This document shows positions 45,280-55,379 of a stretch of 64,000 nt of DNA, piece by piece. The notes under the pieces were generated by a model that saw only the letters and a list, made by a program, of their open reading frames with translations, was not told where the DNA came from and did no database searches. Origin of the DNA: Pyrrhosoma nymphula (taxonomy: Eukaryota > Arthropoda > Insecta > Odonata > Coenagrionidae); assembly GCA_963573305.1 (NCBI GenBank), contig OY754329.1, positions 77,090,576-77,154,575 of the forward strand, given 5' to 3'. How positions within the stretch are numbered: the first letter of the stretch is position 1; every line of letters begins with the position of its first letter. The position numbers and the translations under genes are program-made.

Positions 45280-45835
45280 CCCCATGCATTCATTGGTCGT
45301 TCAATCCTAAGATTAGTTGACTGTAGCCCTCCATACTTTCCCATCTAATGCTAGACCCATTGCTCCATGGTAGTTCGTCTTATGTACCTACTTTTCCTCT
45401 TTCTTTGGTCTATGTATATATCCCTTGACCTTCCTCTTGGGATATTTTCCTCTATTTTTCCTTCAATTAAATTCTTCACACACCCATTATGCCTCCGGGT
45501 GTGCCCAATCCATCATGTTACTCTTTTCTGTTTAGTTTTCCATTTGGCCCTCTTATCTTCTACTCTTCTGTACACTTCTTAGTTTCTTATTTCATACGTC
45601 GATTTTATCTTCAGCATCCTCTTACAAGTCTAGGTTTTGCAGGCTTCTAATATTTTCTGGTCTCTTTTCCAGTAATCCATGTTTCCGATCCATAGATAGC
45701 CACGCTCCACACGATAGTTTTTATGCACTTTTTCCTTGTTTTGTAGTCGTATCTTCTTTGAACACAGCAGTTGCCTTTTCATCATGAACGATTTCTTAAC
45801 TCAGTCTTAGCCCTCTTTCCCGATTTCCCAACTTT
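45280..45835 (-). pseudogene. LINE group B, C-terminal region and 3' end
   Basis: On the minus strand: KKSFMMKRQLLCSKK, TIVWSVAIYGSETWI, KRMLKIKSTYEIRN, then WIGHTRRHNGCVKNLIEGK and IPRGRSRDIYIDQ. The order equals LYGSETW, RRMLKI, WIGHxxRHNG, EGKIEG, RGRPR of the same lineage at 62930. The 3' end (plus strand TTGGTCGTTCAATCCTAAGA, with GTTGACTGTAGCCCTCCAT) is the inverse of 63720-63750. Frame breaks are present. Confidence 0.8.
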
Positions 45836-45844
45836 CCCAAGATG

Positions 45845-46685
45845 AAGAGGCATCGCACCGAGGAAATAATTTGGAACCTAAGTATGGATTGACTTTCTGT
45901 CGCAATTACAATACTACTTATTGCTATTTTTATTTATTTATGTTTTCCCTGTGCTATCGAGATTCTGATCATAAATAAAACTATTAAACCTAGGCAATCT
46001 TTCGTCTATATTTGCAGACATCGTGAGTTATTTTTATTGCCATCGCTGTAGAAGTGTTACCCGATAAAGCTTTTCAAATGTGAGGTTAATCGAGTTTACT
46101 ATATACATTTTGTGATCCTCAACAATGACTTTTCCTCTGCAGTTTTAGTGGCGAAATACTGATAACACTCTTGAAATGGATGTGCTATCCATAATACTGG
46201 TGGGACTTGTCGTATCCCTGCGTCTTTGAGAGGACTATTGGTGACAGATAAAAATAATATACCCAACGAGTAGAGCGGCTGCTACTCGGGTAGACGTGAA
46301 ATTCATTGAGGTATCGGTTACTACCTTCGAAAGGGGACAAGTATAGCTCAAACTCTCCATAATTGGACTACAATTCTTAACCCGAGCGTTCTGAGCGCCG
46401 CCAGTTAAGCCCAACCCCAAAACTTCTCTTTCCGTCCCAAGTCCGTGACTATTTTTTCATCCACTTCACCAAGGGATGATACCTCTCTCACTCACCGATT
46501 AGCAACGTACCACAAATTTTGCCGAGCAAGTAACAGCAGCCACTGTGGAAACAGTAGTAACTCAGCGTAAGTTACCGCCTTTATTCAACATTTCAAGGCT
46601 TGTGCGGCATGGAGACTGCGGTTCCCTGAGTTTCCTTGACTTTTGTTGAACTTTTGATCGAAATAATTCCTTAAACACGTATAAG
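45845..46685. other. Nothing recognised
   Basis: Mixed AT-rich DNA with no supported feature. Confidence 0.4.
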
Positions 46686-46689
46686 AGGA

Positions 46690-47155
46690 GGTTACATGCG
46701 GTGAGTGTGGGTTATCTGAGGGGTATTTGCGGTAAAATGAGAAGGGATAAGGTTAGGAATGAGTGGGTGTTGGAAGAATCCATTCTTGGAGAATAGGTGT
46801 GCCGGTAAAGGACGTGTATGAAAGTAGCGTGCTTCGTTGATTTGGCCATGTCGAGAGAATGCATGAAATTCGAATTACGAAGGAAATTTATTTTAGAGGA
46901 TGAATGGTGTGAGAGAAGGGGTTTGCTACAAAAGTTAGGGGTTAATTTGGTCGATGATTCTCGTAAGAGAACGAAATTTAGTAGCCTTAAGAACAGGAGG
47001 GTGTGTATGATGCAATGCATGAGTGTAACTGCAGATAAGTAGACATGAAAGAGAAGCATGGAAGAAGTTGTTAAAACAGAGTCAGTTTTACAGGAAACAC
47101 CGAAAAGTAAGCTCTTTATGACTGTGCCTACCACGAAAGGAAACCGCATGATGAC
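46690..47155 (+). pseudogene. LINE group A, C-terminal region and 3' tail
   Basis: GYLRGICGKMRRDKVRNEW is followed, after breaks, by the equivalent of the GHVERM and SRITKQI parts, then a 3' region with CTTAAGAACAGGAGGGTGTG, ATGCAATGCATGAGTG and GTAAGCTCTTTATGACTGTG. These are the inverse of the tails at 17.2, 31.1 and 49.2 kb. Orientation plus; the 5' part is absent. Confidence 0.7.
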
Positions 47156-47558
47156 TATCTAAAACTGCTGTTTACAATTTGGGTGAAACGTTGGTTGAGC
47201 AACTAGTCATGAAGAGTGTAAACACGAGAAATACTTCGTCTTTTCGATGTCTCCAATAGAATTGGCTAGCCCTTATCCGTCGTTTTAATGGTCGCTCGAA
47301 GTTTTGCCGCCGTATTGTTCCTCTGCAAGAACCTCTCTTCCTTACGCTTCTCTTTCCGAGCCACACAAAAAACTCGTATCTTCTTTTCGCTTTCTTCTTC
47401 CACCCTCGCAGTCATCCCCAGTATCTCTCGAAGCGCACGCCTCTTCTTTCCTATTTTTTTCCCGCACCTTCGTCCATTTCCTCCCGCTGCCGACTTGATC
47501 GAGTGAGAGAGTTCTTGTGTGCGTGTGGTGTACATTTTTCTTCCCACTCTTCGCGAGA

Positions 47559-47571
47559 CCACTAGGTGGCG
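47559..47571 (+). promoter_or_regulatory. CTCF-like motif
   Basis: CCACTAGGTGGCG matches the core consensus CCASYAGRKGGCR of the insulator protein CTCF at every position. It lies in a CpG-richer stretch (47270-47750) that has no recognised gene. Binding is inferred only from the match. Confidence 0.4.
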
Positions 47572-47973
47572 ATAAGCGTGAGAAGGGGCGTGTGTTTTTG
47601 TGGGCGTTTCGTTCTTTGGCGTCGTCAAAGCGTCACACACCCATCGCGGTGAATACTCACGTCGCGACGCGTCGTCAGAGTGTTTATTCCTCTATCTTCC
47701 TTTCTTCAACCCCCCTCTCTCCCACGGAGTTCTAGTTTTACGTCTCTATTTGCGCTCCAGTGTTTGATGACGGGTCTCGTTACGTGATATCCATCAAAAG
47801 CTGACCGTTGATGAATTTTACTTTCCCTGTTTTTTTTTCTGTGCAGATAAAGATATCTAGTACTGCAGAAGATATCTCTAGTTTGTTCGATTTAATACCT
47901 AATGGTTGTGATGCTGATTGTTTCTTTGCTGCTTGCTCAGGAATTGTTCCTACTTATCCATTTGTATTTGTTT

Positions 47974-48129
47974 AATAAAAAGGTTAAACTTTGTTTTTTC
48001 CACATTTGATTTTAATTTTTACGACCATGGTTTCGACGGTTAACGTCATCATCAGGCGTCGAACCGTCGAAACCTTGGTCGTAATGATTAAAATATTATG
48101 TGGAAAAAACTAAGTTTAACCTTTTTATT
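47974..48129. repeat. Palindromic element: 68-bp arms, 20-base loop
   Basis: Arms 47974-48041 and 48062-48129 align without indels and with a few mismatches (ACGACCATGGTTTCGACGG against CCGTCGAAACCTTGGTCGT). On the minus strand 48055-48031 reads CTGATGA, T, GACG, loop, CGTC, GAAA. The loop length equals that of the 12863-13188 hairpin. Confidence 0.92.
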
Positions 48130-48139
48130 CTAAATGAAT

Positions 48140-49180
48140 AGAAAGTTCTATACTTTATCTATTTGTATATAATTATAAAAATACTTTACAATTCGACACT
48201 GGTTTCTTTATTAACGATCGGTTTCGTAACGTAGTTACATCTTCTCGTGATTTATAGTAATTAACATGGTGTATCTTGCTGTAAATGCTGCCCTTGGTAT
48301 CGCTGATGCAATACACCATCTCAGGCTTTACTTAATGGAATTGTTTCATTATTTTTCGTTTATATCTTTTTCTGACATTTCTTTGTCTCTTATGTATCTA
48401 TTTTATAAATTTCAGTTTTTTATTTTATTATCTTCCGATCATCATGCGGATTATGATCTTTAGTATTCTTTCGATCTTACCCGAGATGTACAGACTCAAG
48501 TTCCATCAAGCTTTTTATCTCAATTCGACGTTTTACAGCAAGTATTGTACTCCAGTCTTAATTGTTTGTACAAATCCATTTCAATTTATAAAATGAGTTT
48601 TTTTACTATGTATTGCGTATGTTACTTATTTAAGCTATAATTATACAGAATCGTTCATTTTACCATTGAATTTCTGCTGAAGCTGTCTGTCAGCAACTTA
48701 AAGCCGGATCTGTTATGGCGGTAATATGTGGATGAAGATATATTTGCGTAATGTAGGTTTCTTAATGATTATTTCGCAGGTTGTTATTAATTCTTGGATA
48801 TGTATAAATTGGTATGAAACCGGGTAAGACAAAGCGAGGAAATGGCGATAAAGAGAGAATAAAGGGCGCTGTATTCCGGCTATGGCATATGTATTAAATG
48901 TTTTTTTGGTCATTGAAGCTCACAATATTCAAGTCGTATTTATTCTAATGCATTATGCGTTTTCGCCTTGGTTCGGAAGGTATATAGCATCGGGGTAGCC
49001 CAAGGTCGATTCAGATCTTGAATAATTGCTTGAAGAATGCAAGTATATTATTTAATTATTTGAATTTGGAACTTAACATGCTCAGCAGGAAGGAATATAT
49101 TTTTTTAATGTACATGAATAGGGTCGGAAGTATTTACACATTCAACCTTCACCACATAGGTACCTGCCGTACCAGCAGAT
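48140..49180. other. Nothing recognised
   Basis: AT-rich DNA without matchable features. Confidence 0.4.
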
Positions 49181-49184
49181 ATTA

Positions 49185-49425
49185 GTCCCATACATATACA
49201 CCCATCACGCCGTTCCCTTCCGGGTAGGCACAGTCAAAAAGGCTTACTTCTCGGTGATTGGCCTGTAAAGCTTACTCCGCTTTAATAATTTCTTCCATAC
49301 TGCGCTACCCTTGCATGCCTTTCTTTCTTCAGTCATCCTCGTACATAGCTTCGTGCACGCCCTCCTGTTCTTAAAGACTCTGAATATCTCCTCCTCTAAA
49401 GAGTATTCTACCACAGGTTTTAGCT
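49185..49425 (-). mobile_element. LINE group A 3' tail
   Basis: On the plus strand: CCCATCACGCCGTTCCCTTC, GGTAGGCACAGTCAAAAAGG, CTTACTTCTCGGTG, then CCCTCCTGTTCTTAAAGACT. It matches 31080-31310 and 17205-17360 in order. 5'-truncated. Confidence 0.65.
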
Positions 49426-49429
49426 TTGT

Positions 49430-51820
49430 CTATAAATTTGTAAACCGTGCTATTAGGAAGAACATGGTGTATCCATTCCAAACTTGTGGATTTTTGTATA
49501 TCTTGAGCCTTCTTTGAATGTGGCTATTGTCACCGGGAAAAGCAAACTCCGCACGATATGTAGTAAATGAATGCTAACATTACAGTGGTGATGTTGTATC
49601 CATACGAATCCTAGGCCGATAAAATTAAAATGTGTGAAAAAAGCTATCTATTACTATTTAATAGTAAAGGAGTTACAAAATGAGACGCACATGTGGTTCT
49701 AGATACGTGACTCTGATGCGAGTCTTTAGTATATATCGACGAATGGCTGTTCACGTGTTCACCTTCTGCCATGGGTTTGCAACTGGCTTCTCGACCATAT
49801 TGATTAACAGACCTAGGTAGTCTACTCTTTTGCTAAATTCCCAGTGATTGAAGTTAAACTTAGTCTGCGAGCCAAAATAGGTATCCGATGGGAAAACTAC
49901 TCTGTGAGAAGTCTTATGAATCCAATGAAAGCCTTAATTCGCTAATTAGTCAGTTATGGGCGTGATCAAATATCGTTTACTGGCCTGCCTCGACTTAAAT
50001 TCCCAATTAATGAAATGTATCCGGTCGTGCGAATCATAATTCGTGAGAGCTACTCCAAAAACAACCGTTATTACTAAGGATTGCCTTAATTTGATTATTG
50101 GTCGGTTTTCAACATGATCAAATATAGTCTTCTCCCATTGCGTCCAAGTTTTTAGAAGAAAAAGTAATTGTCTCCCATCTATATTAATAAAATTAATGGG
50201 TGAATCAAAGACAAAATTACCACGCAAGTTCTTTATTCATTTACAGTCAGTTTGAAAGTATCCTTAAAATGTTTTGGCGCCAGGATTTTTTTCTGGCTGT
50301 TTTTGGTGATCATAATATACTGGCTTACAGTTTTGATTCCCGCTAAGTGTATTAGGTTTTTGTTTCCCTGCCTCTTCGCAAGGGTGTCGTTCCTATTTTT
50401 CCAGCTCTTGAAACCGACTCTTTCATTTTTTTCATCGGCAACTTAGAACATCAGTCATCCGTTGCAGTTTTTTTTATCGCTTTTTGGGGGCATTGTTGGC
50501 AGTGGTTGGAACTCACGCTATCGCGCTCAAACCTCTATATCTCGGCGTCGTCGGTGGAAAGAGGGAGTGTGTCCCTTTTTTTTCATCGGGGTTCTTTCTT
50601 CTCTTTCCCTACTCTCTTGCCCTCTCGCCAACTTCCCCTTTATCCTCTCCCGTCTTCTGGGTTCCTCCGTCGCCATGTCTTCCATTTCCTTCGTGCGTGC
50701 CTCCTCTTCCCCTTCTTTCTCCGTGTGTTCACCCCTTGCCTGTCACCCTTCTCCACCCACAACCCTTATTCGCCCCTTCCCTTTTGAGCTTTACGAAACT
50801 TAACTTTCCACTCCTCTTTTCTTTCCTTTTACCCCGCCCTACTCTCGCCCCTTCCCCTTTATCCTCTCCCATCCTCGCACGATCTTATACTCCTCCCTCG
50901 CATTGACATCTAAAATTAGATTGACACCCAATGGCACATTCAAAGAAAAACGGTACTCGTACCTGTTAAGTGGAAAGAACTGTAATATGGTAGGTGCAGA
51001 ATAATTTATCTCCAAATAGTGTTTATATATTTAGGGAAAGAGTGACTGTTAATATACATCTAGAAAGTAATACTTACTTGGATGGAGGTTGGTGCGATGG
51101 TGATAGGTGACGAGGATTTTAATTTTTGGTACTCCAGCTAAAGTAAGTCCATACTCAGAATATTTCCATATATATGTTGTCCGTTATTTGTGTACTTTTT
51201 CTGTACTTCAGTATGTCGAACTGAAATTGAGAGAGCGTATTTATTCTTAAATTGTAATCTGTTTCGAACCGATAGTCCGAAGGGCTAGGTTCTAGAAATA
51301 AATTCTATTCCCTTGCAGTCCCTGTTTACCTCGTGTCCGACCCTCACTCCCCATTATCCGGAACGACCCCTTTTCCGTGGGGTGATGGTATGTTTTTCCC
51401 ACTTTTTCCCAAGAAAGCCAGCACCCATGTTTGAGTGTACACAAAAGACGTTTTACTCACATATGACCGAATGAGGTACATACGAATTTCCATGAACCTA
51501 TACTTAAATTATTTCAGTCGATTCTTGACCAATTTTAACTGCCGAATAAATAATTCAGGAAAGGGCTTTTTGAAATTAACACCTTTAATTTACATCGCAT
51601 CTAATGAACATAACAAAATGGACATATGATATCGTTTTTATGTCCGACCCTAGAGTAAGGCTTTAAATTGACTTAAATTAATGAAACTGAAATTATAAAT
51701 GGACTCAATCGGAAAAATTTTAGGGCCTCAAGATATTCCGCAGAAGACTGTACTTTTTACTCCGTTTAAATCTTACGATGTTATTATTTTGTAATCGGGA
51801 TCGATAAATGGAATGATTTG
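49430..51820. other. Unassigned; pyrimidine-rich patch 50460-50900
   Basis: Three overlapping plus-strand frames in 50462-50906 are Leu/Pro/Ser/Phe-rich through pyrimidine bias and show no domain. The remainder is AT-rich and empty as far as I can see. Confidence 0.35.
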
Positions 51821-51825
51821 CGAAG

Positions 51826-51900
51826 GCAAAATGTTCGGTAACCCACCGATAGGTAGCATTCTGTAGCTACGCAACAGTTATTGCCGAATGTTTTGCAAGT
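51826..51900. repeat. Short inverted repeat, possible mini-MITE
   Basis: GCAAAATGTTCGGTAA at 51826 pairs with TTGCCGAATGTTTTGC ending near 51900, with three mismatches in 16; the interior carries GGTAGC...GTAGCTAC. No flanking duplication is clear. Confidence 0.55.
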
Positions 51901-51934
51901 GTTTTCGAAATTCGTTCAATATACAAGCGATTTT

Positions 51935-52010
51935 TGTCTATGCACAGAGTTGCGTGAAACTTTGTATACCTCCGTGTTGTAATTAGTGATCTACAGATAA
52001 AAGTGAAAAA
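51935..52010 (-). repeat. Dispersed short repeat H, copy 3 of 4
   Basis: On the minus strand GATCACTAATTACAACACGG, TATACAAAGTTTCACGCAAC, TGTGCATAGACAAAAATC. Same order as 18785. Confidence 0.55.
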
Positions 52011-52399
52011 ATTACATCTTACCGATCTTTTTGGCAATTCCATGCTATTTCAACACGAGTTGTATGACACACATTTCGTAATAATTCCATTTCATATCTC
52101 CAGATTTTCTTCTAAACTCTAAATAATGCATTAATTATTTTTATAATTATTGCTAACAAATATCACGGTGTCACGGAGTCCAATATTCGAAACAAACATA
52201 TTTTACTATAATTTCGTCTAAATGTCGAATACAGCGTCGAAAACTCGAGTCATAATATCTATGCTTTAATTTATGGGAGAAAATTCAATACAAATTCTTG
52301 TATCATTTCCACTCCTGCTTGAATGGTGAGTTCCAACGAATAAACAAATGCTTTTAATTTAATGTGGTCCAAAAGTTTTTTCGACTTAAATGGCAAAGA

Positions 52400-52775
52400 A
52401 ATGTGCACTCAATGGCCCAAATTACTGCTCCAGTCACCGTAATTGGGGAATAGTCTGTGATAGGCTTTCTAGAGTTGAATGTTGGTAAATTTGGAAGTCG
52501 TCTGCATACAGAAAATATTGGGAGTGAATTACGAATCTCGGCAGGTCGTTAATGAACAAAGAGAATAATAATGGACTGAGGACAGATCCTTGCATCATTC
52601 CAGTGTCCACGTTTAGCCAGTTAGATGTATTATGTATTTCCGGTCTTTCCTATTACTGCTTGCATTCGCCCGACAAAATATGGTCGGAACCATTTGATTA
52701 AACTATCAGAAAAATTATATCCTTTTAACTTCTGTAATAGATGAGTGTGGTTCACGGAGTCAAATGCTTCATGCT
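52400..52775 (-). pseudogene. LINE group F (CR1/Jockey-like) reverse-transcriptase palm with YADD
   Basis: The minus strand reads EAFDSVNHTHLLQKLKGYNF and SDSLIKWFRPYFVGRMQAV. After a break come MMQGSVLSPLLFSLFINDLP, the QGSVLSPLLF palm motif, and FVIHSQYFLYADDFQIYQH with the catalytic YADD. These are reverse-transcriptase motifs 3 to 5 in order. The 5' side stops just before the expected DFxKAFD aspartate, where unrelated G+C-rich DNA begins. At least one frameshift is present, so it is inactive. Confidence 0.88.
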
Positions 52776-52779
52776 GAGT

Positions 52780-53060
52780 TTAAGACCAGAGGAGGTGGAG
52801 AGTAAAAGGAGTTTGAGCATTGGCCGAGTCGCTGTCGTCGGTCCGCAAGAAATCCACTCCCGTCCGTCTGATCCCCGGGTACGTCGTGACGGAGGGCCTT
52901 GGGAAGTGCTTTTCGATCTCCTCGGCGAATTGGGGCTATCCCCAGGGGGGGGGGAGGGGTGCGCCTTGCTTCTTGACTGACAGGTGCATCGAGGTCGCCG
53001 GATCTTGAGTGCAGCATTTCGGGCTAATGGGTTGGCCTTTCTCGCCCAACCCTTGGTCAA
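52780..53060 (-). other. G+C-rich coding-like patch abutting the reverse-transcriptase fragment
   Basis: One minus-strand reading contains FAEEIEKHFPRPSVTTYPGI and GVDFLRTDDSDSA, with soluble-protein composition and CpG enrichment unlike its neighbours. Another frame is also open (52752-53060). It might be the ORF1 of a LINE or a foreign coding fragment joined by rearrangement. I cannot assign a family. Confidence 0.3.
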
Positions 53061-53164
53061 ATCGACCGTGTGGGCATCTATCCTTTCATCATTTGGTTCA
53101 CATTTATTTTACATTCACTTTAAAATCACTCTGGTCTTCCGTCCTGGAATAGATGACTATCGAA

Positions 53165-53275
53165 ACAGATGATAATATATTAAAACTACGTGTATTTTTC
53201 GCATATATTTTATTTGTAACTAGGTTTCAACGCCGGTTGTGATGCGTTGGCGTCATCTTCAGATACCTTCCTGTG
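53165..53275 (-). repeat. Palindrome-family element, single arm with intact central hairpin
   Basis: On the minus strand 53262-53225 reads CTGAAGA, T, GACGCC, loop, GGCGTT, GAAA, and continues CCTAGTTACAAATAAAATAT. Its centre matches the arrangement in the complete palindromes, but the second long arm is not present. Confidence 0.65.
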
Positions 53276-53959
53276 AAAATTTTGCGAAAAGTTTACATTG
53301 CTAACATTATAATTCAAGATAAATTTTCAAATAGTTGGTGCGGATTCCATAAATTTCATCAAAACATATACTTTTCATGTGTTCTGGCAGTCCTCCACGC
53401 TTTCGGCATAATGTTTTCGCAAGCGATGCATGAAATGTACCTCTATTTCAATGAAGAATTTGCTTCCATTCTTTTGAAATATGAGTTTGAGCTGTTTTTT
53501 ATTTCGTTTAAAATAATTTTTACGCTTTTTATGCATTTCGTTATAATTCCAATTTAACATTTACGATTATTACCAAGGTTTACTCTATGGCTGTTGTTCA
53601 GATGCCTCTATTTTTCGTCCCGATAACTCCTGTGATCTTGAATTCTTGAATTTAAATATTGGCCTGCCAGCTCCTGAAGAGAACGTAAGTTCCTTTTTTC
53701 TCTTCTTTACTACCTCATACTCATTTATTTGCATAAGCTTGCTCTTATCGAAAGGCGACAGATTGAGCCCCATCCGATGCACAGAGGTGCACTACACTGT
53801 ACTTAAGGTACTCTCCTCAAAGCACCTAGTAGGGACCAGATTACCTGGATAATCCCCTACCACCGTGGGGTCTACACCGAACATGATCTCTCAGATCCGT
53901 ATGCCAGTACTCTAGTCTTCGCGCGAACTTGACATAGATTGTATGCCTTCTGGTTTGGT

Positions 53960-53998
53960 ATTGGAGAAGGCGGCCGACAACTAAGGCCATTTGCGCCA
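53960..53998 (+). repeat. Short interspersed repeat, copy 3 of 3, interrupted by a MITE
   Basis: GGCGGCCGACAACTAAGGCC and ATTTGCGCC match 3005 and 27245. The next bases begin the MITE at 54002; GCCGCAAAGGATAGG after it may be the displaced continuation. Confidence 0.5.
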
Positions 53999-54001
53999 TG
54001 A

Positions 54002-54540
54002 GTAGTGATGAGCATCGATGGCCGTTAGTTGAGAAACGTCGATAGTTCAGAGTCCGATTGTCGATGTTTTTCACATTGATAGTTTGCCATTAACGTTTTC
54101 ACATAATGGTTGGTATTTTTTGATGGTTTTTCCTTTATCTTAAGCTATAACTTTTTATTGTTAGGAAGGCATTTTCCTTACTAAAAATCGAACATTGTAG
54201 GCCGAGGCATACACTTTGTTCTTACAGAGTAAACGCTCTTCATCTTATAATTAATCTTAGTCTTCGTTATTAGTTAAGCAAAGAAGTAAGTTTTTACCTA
54301 CATTTTTCGACTTATTTCAAAACCACAGTCTCTAAACTCGGTAGACCGCGATTTTAAAAGTTTTCATTAAAAGGCATCGCGTAAATGAACTTATGCAAAT
54401 TATAAGAGTGCAAAAGGATACCATCGATGTTTCATCCATCGGTTGTTCAAGGTCGATGTATACTCTTCATCGATATTTTAACTTTGATGGTCTCTTGTTG
54501 TTGACTATCGATGGGCTCAATTCGTTGCTCATTACTAGCC
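54002..54540. mobile_element. MITE with ATCGATG-rich ends (hAT-like suspected)
   Basis: The left end TAGTGATGAGCATCGATGG and the right end (reverse complement TAGTAATGAGCAACGAATTG) are diverged inverted repeats. ATCGATG-type words cluster within 130 bases of both ends. The interior is AT-rich with no coding. Superfamily assignment rests on end sequence only. Confidence 0.6.
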
Positions 54541-54549
54541 GCAAAGGAT

Positions 54550-55205
54550 AGGTGGGTTGGGATAGGATTTTAAGGGGTTGGAAGGGGAATGTTTCCTACA
54601 AACTCGAGTAAGTGATTGTGAGTGTGCATTTTCACCAGTTGTTTCTGTAATATGAGTTAGTGCAATTGGCGGGTCACTGATGAAGGAGAAATATTTGCAA
54701 ACCCTTATCATATTTAATGCTTCTACGATGAAATGAGTTGCTTTTACTCACCGTTCATTGTTATGATTTTTGTTCTTAAGTTTACAGATCCAGAGGAAGA
54801 GGGACAAATGATAATTATTGGTCGCTACAGTTACGGCGTAATCGAGGAAAGGTTTTTAAAATGTCTGTAACATTAAATTGCCTCACTCGGAGCGGGGAAA
54901 ACCTTCCGATTCGTCGAAAATGTGGACCTTCCACGCGATAATAGTTTCGCACCATCTTTTAGTCGATTGGAAATTAATTTAATTTGATCGTTCCGCCCCT
55001 CGTAGACGAGATACTGTGATACTATCGACGGGATGATAGAGCAAGGGAAGCGCCGTAATAATTTACAATTACCCCCGCAGAATAAAAATCTTTCACGTTC
55101 TTCCATACCATATTCCTCATTCCCGCTCTTTAGTTTAATGCGGTTCGACGGTGAAGTGAATTAAATGTCGTTTTACTCTTAGTATGGCTACTTATTGAAA
55201 TATAT
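54550..55205. other. Nothing recognised
   Basis: No supported feature. The minus frame 54873-55106 has no domain. Confidence 0.4.
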
Positions 55206-55207
55206 GT

Positions 55208-55370
55208 CCTTTATCACTGAAATAAATACCCAATGTATATTTCCACCAATATTTATAATGGTAACATTAGTTTCGACGCATCGGCGTCATCATATTATGT
55301 GATACAATTATCTGTACCATAATAATAGTTGGTGGAAATGTGCATTGTCATTTTACTTCAGTAATAATGG
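55208..55370. repeat. Palindromic element with TTTCGACGCATCGGCGTCAT centre
   Basis: CCTTTATCACTGAAATAAAT at the left pairs with the reverse complement of CATTTTACTTCAGTAATAATGG; TTTCCACCAATAT pairs with ATAGTTGGTGGAAA. The arms are about 65 bp with mismatches. The minus strand carries T, GACGC, CGAT, GCGTC, GAAA at 55289-55271; the seven bases before it match CUGANGA only in the last four. Confidence 0.88.
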
Positions 55371-55379
55371 ATTTCTACA

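Noticed and set aside
47266..47640. 124-codon minus-strand frame
   Set aside because: Lys/Arg/Glu-rich shadow of pyrimidine-rich DNA; frames are open on the plus strand too.
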